From DAOTXL01 sp034435455 (GTDB lineage Bacteria; Chloroflexota; Anaerolineae; JAAYZQ01), in the NCBI GenBank assembly GCA_034435455.1, contig DAOTXL010000096.1, positions 13,185 through 77,184 on the forward strand: a stretch of DNA of 64,000 nt, written 5' to 3'. This document shows positions 62,101-64,000 of the stretch, one piece after another. A model generated the notes under the pieces. The model worked only from the letters and a program-made list of their open reading frames with translations, did no database searches and was not told where the DNA came from. Made by a program: the position numbers and the translations under genes. How positions within the stretch are numbered: the first letter of the stretch is position 1; each line of letters starts with the position of its first letter.

Positions 62101-62187
62101 ATGCCGGCGCCAGCCTACGAGATGTACTTCCCGGAGGTGTTTGGCCGCAGTGACGGCGGCAGGTTCACCGTCGAGCCGGGGGAGTAG
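56152..62187 (+). CDS. bacterial alpha-2-macroglobulin lipoprotein with thioester
   Basis: 2011 residues. Lipobox LGAC (Cys24) anchors it outside the membrane. After a Pro/Thr linker come several Ig-like SbsA/Big_5-type domains (~70-470), then MG domains including YLYTDRPIYRPGQTVYFKGILR, and a Gly-rich bait-like stretch (KAKGGGGGEEGLVRTRF, ~1275). The MG10/thioester region follows: CVEQ at Cys1504-Gln1507 in YPYECVEQTVSRFLP. The receptor-binding-like end is YDEKVVLFAEYLPRGTYEYTYLMRAGVPGQFLVMPAPAYEMYFPEVFGRS. It can trap attacking proteases. ATG 56152 has AAGGAG 6 bases upstream. The pbpC neighbour fits the proposed role of guarding or repairing the wall after attack. Complete, uninterrupted frame. 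Confidence 0.93.
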   Translation: MALRKKVNLICAFFLLLSVGLGACGQATPQPTPTPAEGEGALLPAETPRPTVTPMPLPAPRLAYRSPAPAQEQPLEAPVVLTFDQPMDRASVEAAFTISPTVAGIFTWESERTVRFAATGGLKRGERYRVTIAATARNVEGTPLAEAVTFDFSTVGHLEVGQVMPAPGSDELDPDMTVTVVFNRPVVPLTAISQQAGLPDPLTFVPPVKGTGEWLNTSIYLFRPTEGFLPATHYKARIAAGLTDTTGGLLAEDYTWEFTTVAPAILSVSPDDAFRYVGPTDVISVTFNQPMDHASVQAGFSLKASDRPVAGTFRWRGGEKPTAPETMIFVPAAPLPRDTTFVATVAAGARARVGDMTLNQERSWRFYTVKNPGIVHTSPQDGATGVNPFDSLTLTFASPMQRQGFLDHLTIRPEVTPVYTYWSEYDTEVQIYFNRAPASPYSIALDAATPDKYGATLGKAALIRFTTGDLDPMAMLNTGGQLGTFSTYTDTVVYATYRNVSRLELGLYRLSPTTFIRLNDQWEAWDRYVPAESDLIRHWSQKVSAPRNQARLARFDLVDGKGKPLPPGLYYLELTAPEAKAQTPDYRPSRYMFVKSRLNLTLKQTRTEALVWATDLASGQPVAGLPIGLYARSRPLSQTGTTDTDGLFLARGLDINDLWESFFALSGEPGSDDFGIAYNGWDNGISPWNFDVDSEFWGSDYQGYLYTDRPIYRPGQTVYFKGILRADDDAHYSLPTDLQALQVRIQDPQGKELYNEKLSLNDMGTLHDQLVLGEEAPLGTYYIESNDPLRDLYIGTSFLVAEYKKPEYQVAVTTDRDAYLSGEAINVSAEATYYFGGPVADAAVHWSALSSDYWFSYECPQGSSCPWYSWFDYEWGSYEDARLYGSYGRLLAEGDTQTDGQGRVTFQVPADISQEKQSQILTLEASVTDINGQQVSSRTTAVVHKGQFYIGVAPRGYLTQVGREKQVDLLTVDWDSRPMGGVPLTVVWTEHRWYSVRRQAEDGGFYWDWTVQDIPVYTTTVTTADDGTATAAFTPRKAGSYKVLAIGRDSHENEIRSAAYFWVWGGEEFVSWRQESNNRIELIADKQEYQVGDTAEILIPSPYTGTVQALITVERGHVMHTEVRELTSNSEVLRLPVTEEYVPNIFVSVVLVQGSAQAADRLASFKMGLVRLPVSVASKELQITLTPDKDMAQGEHYGPRQTATYDLLVTDHDGNPVEAEFSLRLADLAVLALADEPGPTLLETFWRNRGLGVKTSTGLVVAMERFNREIKPRAKGGGGGEEGLVRTRFADTAFWDPVVRTGKDGKARVTVQLPDNLTTWRMQAQGVSADTKVGQANVDILSTLDLLVRPVLPRFFVVGDQAEIATVVHNNTGNPLQVQVNLSTEGLALEGSTTQTVNVAAGDKVRVGWPVKVLPGEQVKVRMWARAGDLYDGREDLLPVYRYSTPEVVATAGQLPEAGLSQEIVQLPPLFDPTQGELAVQLDGSLTAATQEALTYLEHYPYECVEQTVSRFLPNVVTWQALDEMGLERPELRQQLAQRVGVALQRLYAGQHYDGGWGWWLSDNSNPYLTAYVLHGLLEAHRAGFTVDKEVMGRAAAFLRANLPSVGTVDTHWEANRLAYQLYTLAEYATTFDLKSGGELGFAVRLFDKRHLLSRYGRATLAMALSLLEPKEPQRARTLLSDLAGDAVVSATGTHWEEEKPDYRNMNTDIRTTAIVIWVLSRLEPDSELLPNAVRWLMAVRKEGHWETTQDTAWSLLGLVEYMRASGELEGDFSYTVYLNGEEWAAGDVTRETIDQSRRLQVEIARLLVEEGNRLVIERHAAQAGQTGKGRLYYSAYLRYYLPAELVKALDRGILVARQYSPVEAPGQYVDTARVGDVIRVKLTLIAPTDLYYVVVEDPLPAGFEGVDLSLKTTSVVGERPELRHLSAGEEDRWVRQYGWGWWWFSRSEMRDEKVVLFAEYLPRGTYEYTYLMRAGVPGQFLVMPAPAYEMYFPEVFGRSDGGRFTVEPGE

Positions 62188-62209
62188 AGGCGGAGGACAG
62201 GCGACCGCA

Positions 62210-62242
62210 GCAAGAAGGCGGGCCACAAGCCCGCCTTCTTGC
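62210..62242 (+). terminator. hairpin after the alpha-2-macroglobulin gene
   Basis: Perfect 14-base arms GCAAGAAGGCGGGC / GCCCGCCTTCTTGC, 5-base loop, no T run; a strong stem that likely stops or protects the long mRNA. Confidence 0.6.
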
Positions 62243-62319
62243 TGCCCGGTGGGGTGTGGCCGGTGGGTTGAGATGCCGGGTCGAAGTGCCGGGCACTTAC
62301 AAATTGCCCGCCACCTGGT

Positions 62320-62348
62320 TTGTCAGAAGGTTGATCTTGTGTTATACT
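62320..62348 (+). promoter_or_regulatory. promoter of tRNA-Arg
   Basis: TTGTCA, 17-base spacer, TATACT. Confidence 0.65.
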
Positions 62349-62358
62349 AGGGTTGTGC

Positions 62359-62432
62359 GCCCCTGTAGCTCAGAAGGATAGAGCAGAGGTTTCCTAAACC
62401 TTGTGTCGCAGGTTCGACTCCTGCCAGGGGTA
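62359..62432 (+). tRNA. tRNA-Arg (anticodon CCT)
   Basis: Acceptor GCCCCTG / CAGGGGT (G-U at the end), D arm GCTCAGAAGGATAGAGC, anticodon stem GAGGT / ACCTT with loop TTCCTAA (CCT), T arm GCAGGTTCGACTCCTGC. CCA is not encoded. Confidence 0.93.
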
Positions 62433-62497
62433 CTGCCGTGCTTTGAATCCATCCTGGCCCCGGCGGGTCGGCGCCGAAGATCTGTCCCACGTCGGCA

Positions 62498-62541
62498 GGG
62501 GGGGCTTTCCGGCCTGCCTGAACAGCCGGCAGGCCGTTTTA
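62498..62541. repeat. double-hairpin dispersed repeat (partial)
   Basis: GGGGGCTTTCCGGCCTGCC...GGCAGGCCGTTTTA form of the repeat, just before the frameshifted lipoprotein gene. Confidence 0.5.
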
Positions 62542-62563
62542 CCTGGAGAAAGGAGCAGATTCG

Positions 62564-63393
62564 ATGAAACGGAACATCCTATCTATCCTGGGTTGCCTGG
62601 CGATTGTCCTGTCGGTGGCGGCCTGCACCTCTGCTGCGGAAAAGCGCAATGCCCAGGCCACCGAGATCGCGGCTGCCATCTTTGCCACTCAGACGGTTCA
62701 GGCCCCCACCATCACCCCGACCCCGACCTCCACCTTCACCCCCACCCCGACGCCGACCTTCACCCCCACCCCGACCCCCACCTTTACCCCATACTGCTGC
62801 CCAGCCCGACGCCGCTCGCCACCGCCCGACCCTCCCCGGTGGCCATCTCGCTGAAAGAAGGGTGGGTAGCGTACACTACCGCCGAATTTACCCTCGCCCT
62901 GCCAGAACGCTGGCAGGTGATCGATGTGGGCCGGGAGGGGATCGAGGCCATTCTGGACCTGGTCAAGAACCTTAACGCCGACTGGGCGCAAAGTGTAACC
63001 CAGATGCTTTCCGCAGAAGCCATGCAGGAAGCGCTCCGGCTGTGGGCCATGGACACACAGCCGGCCGGGGTGGGGTATGCCACGGCCAACATCTCCTACC
63101 AGCAGCAGCCCTTCGCCATGAGGGTCGAGCCCCTCCTGATCCAGTTGGAGAACGCCTACAAACAGTTCGGACTCCAGGTGCTCTCCACCCAGGCCGGCCT
63201 GGAGATCAACGGCCTGGAAGCCGGCCGGCTCGCCGTCCGCGTGACGGTGGGGCCTTTCGCCATCAAACAGTACCAGTACCTGTACGCGCAGGGCAAGGAC
63301 CTGTGGATCCTGACCCTGGCCGTAGATGAAACCGCCTGGGAGAGCTACGAACCTGTTTTCACCGAGATCGCCGGGTCGTTCCGACTGGAATAA
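62564..63393 (+). pseudogene. lipoprotein gene frameshifted in a Thr-Pro repeat
   Basis: Starts ATG 62564 after GGAGAAAGGAG with a signal peptide and lipobox LSVAACT, then a (TPTPTPTFTP) linker at ~62706-62790. There the frame ends in PYCCPARR..., while the C-terminal domain continues in the -1 frame: PTPLATARPSPVAISLKEGW, VAYTTAEFTLALPERWQVID, and YAQGKDLWILTLAVDETAWE through to 63393. One missing base in the CCCCACC-type tract explains it. The C-terminal domain resembles PsbP/DUF1795-like lipoproteins. It could be phase-variable slippage, a real mutation or a sequence error. Confidence 0.75.
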
Positions 63394-63516
63394 TGGCCTG
63401 GCGTTGGCCATCCACAATGGGCAGGCCTGTACAACTCCCCCTGATCCCGTTGGAACAGAAGCGCCAGGACCTGGCGTTGTTGGGTGAGCCGCGTTCCCTG
63501 AATGGAGGGAGGGCTC

Positions 63517-64000
63517 ATGCACATAGAGGGACCGTGGTTCAAGGATGAACAGGGGCGGACGCTGCTCCTGCGCGGCGTCAACCTGGGCGGCAGCAGCAAG
63601 GTGCCCTATCCCGATGGCGCAACCCATGTGCGCCAGGGGTTCTACGACCATCGTCCTGTCTCCTTTGTCGGGCGCCCCTTCCCCCTGGCAGAGGCAGACG
63701 AGCACCTGGCCCGCCTGCGGGCCTGGGGGTTCACCTTCCTGCGCCTGGTGATCACCTGGGAGGCGATCGAGCACGCCGGACCGGGCCTCTATGACCAGGA
63801 CTACCTGGACTATCTCTATGAGGTCGTGCGCCGGGCCGGAGAGCATGGCCTGGAGCTGTTTATAGACCCCCACCAGGATGCCTGGAGCCGGATGTCGGGC
63901 GGTGATGGCGCTCCGGGCTGGACCTTTGAGGCGGTTGGCCTGGACGTGACCCGCTTTTCAGACACAGGGGCAGCCATCGTCCACGCCATACACGGCGATC
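63517..64000 (+). CDS. GH5-family glycosidase, subfamily 12-like (C-terminus beyond window)
   Basis: 161 codons visible. Begins MHIEGPWFKDEQGRTLLLRGVNLGGSSKVPYPDG, then FVGRPFPLAEADEHLARLRAWGFTFLRLVITWEAIEHAGPGLYDQDYLDYLYEVV and FIDPHQDAWSRMSGGDGAPGWTFEAVGLDVTRF. This is the pattern of the GH5_12 endoglycoceramidase-related/steryl-beta-glucosidase group. The catalytic glutamates lie beyond the window. GGAGGGAGGG precedes ATG 63517. A role in glucosylated lipid turnover is inferred from the family. Confidence 0.82.
   Translation, partial: MHIEGPWFKDEQGRTLLLRGVNLGGSSKVPYPDGATHVRQGFYDHRPVSFVGRPFPLAEADEHLARLRAWGFTFLRLVITWEAIEHAGPGLYDQDYLDYLYEVVRRAGEHGLELFIDPHQDAWSRMSGGDGAPGWTFEAVGLDVTRFSDTGAAIVHAIHGD

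Noticed and set aside
1..64000. CRISPR arrays, prophage or integrative element
   Set aside because: No regularly spaced direct repeats, no cas, integrase, capsid or conjugation genes; the mobile signals seen are MITEs and small remnants only.

Overview
The window is about 64 kb of GC-rich bacterial chromosome, densely coded on both strands. It most likely comes from a member of the Chloroflexota (Anaerolineae-like). This is inferred from the gene content: DUF2723 and GT-C membrane proteins with an ILEI domain, a TGS GTPase beginning MPTNLPPE, an alpha-2-macroglobulin/PBP1C pair, a GH5_12-type glucosidase, and many short dispersed hairpin repeats. No rRNA or marker gene is present to prove the phylum. 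There is no prophage, CRISPR array or intact insertion sequence; mobility shows only as MITE-like elements, a decayed transposase and a truncated PIN toxin.

Layout. 1-5160 (-): an envelope glycosylation-type operon (methyltransferase, GT-C/ILEI protein, DUF2723 protein cut by the window edge). 5428-7866: tRNA methylthiotransferase MtaB, a SWIM zinc-finger protein and a YIP1 membrane protein. 8354-12740: MurA with Asp in place of the catalytic Cys, an unknown helical protein, a SAM hydrolase, and MurJ facing the other way. 12798-21301 (-): Tgt family, RsmI, an ArmA/Rmt-like 16S rRNA methyltransferase, GuaB, PPi-type phosphofructokinase, a TrmH/SpoU methyltransferase and a LysM/M23 lipoprotein, with a transposase remnant and a VapC remnant between them. 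21406-26643 (+): an OsmC protein whose conserved Cys codon is TGA (candidate selenoprotein), tRNA-His, a TGS GTPase and CydDC. 26659-31332 (-): a small membrane protein, an AIM24 protein and a three-gene ABC-2 export system. 31491-31680: an intact MITE with a target duplication. 32250-35780 (+): an ECF transporter (fused double ATPase, S component, EcfT). 35964-38734 (-): lactate permease and a trans-sulfuration PLP enzyme. 38828-46731: a phosphate regulon, with pstSCAB on one strand and phoB-phoR-(pstB fragment)-arsC-phoU divergent to it. 46860-48518: adenosine deaminase and bacterioferritin. 48600-51876 (-): aldehyde:ferredoxin oxidoreductase, its four-cluster ferredoxin and a conserved unknown. 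52264-62187 (+): PBP1C, a lipoprotein and a 2011-residue alpha-2-macroglobulin. 62359-64000: tRNA-Arg, a frameshifted lipoprotein and the start of a GH5 enzyme.

The most notable points are the in-frame TGA at the OsmC cysteine with a plausible bacterial SECIS-like hairpin; the phosphate ATPase that has lost its Q-loop Gln and Walker B Glu while an 86-codon fragment of a normal PstB survives 6 kb away; the MITE and its partial copy in the phoB leader; and several short repeat families that have entered coding sequences in frame. Many promoters are near-consensus (TTGNNN-N16-18-TATAAT/TATACT), and several genes start within a few bases of the predicted transcript start. All function calls are from reading motifs; no database search was run.
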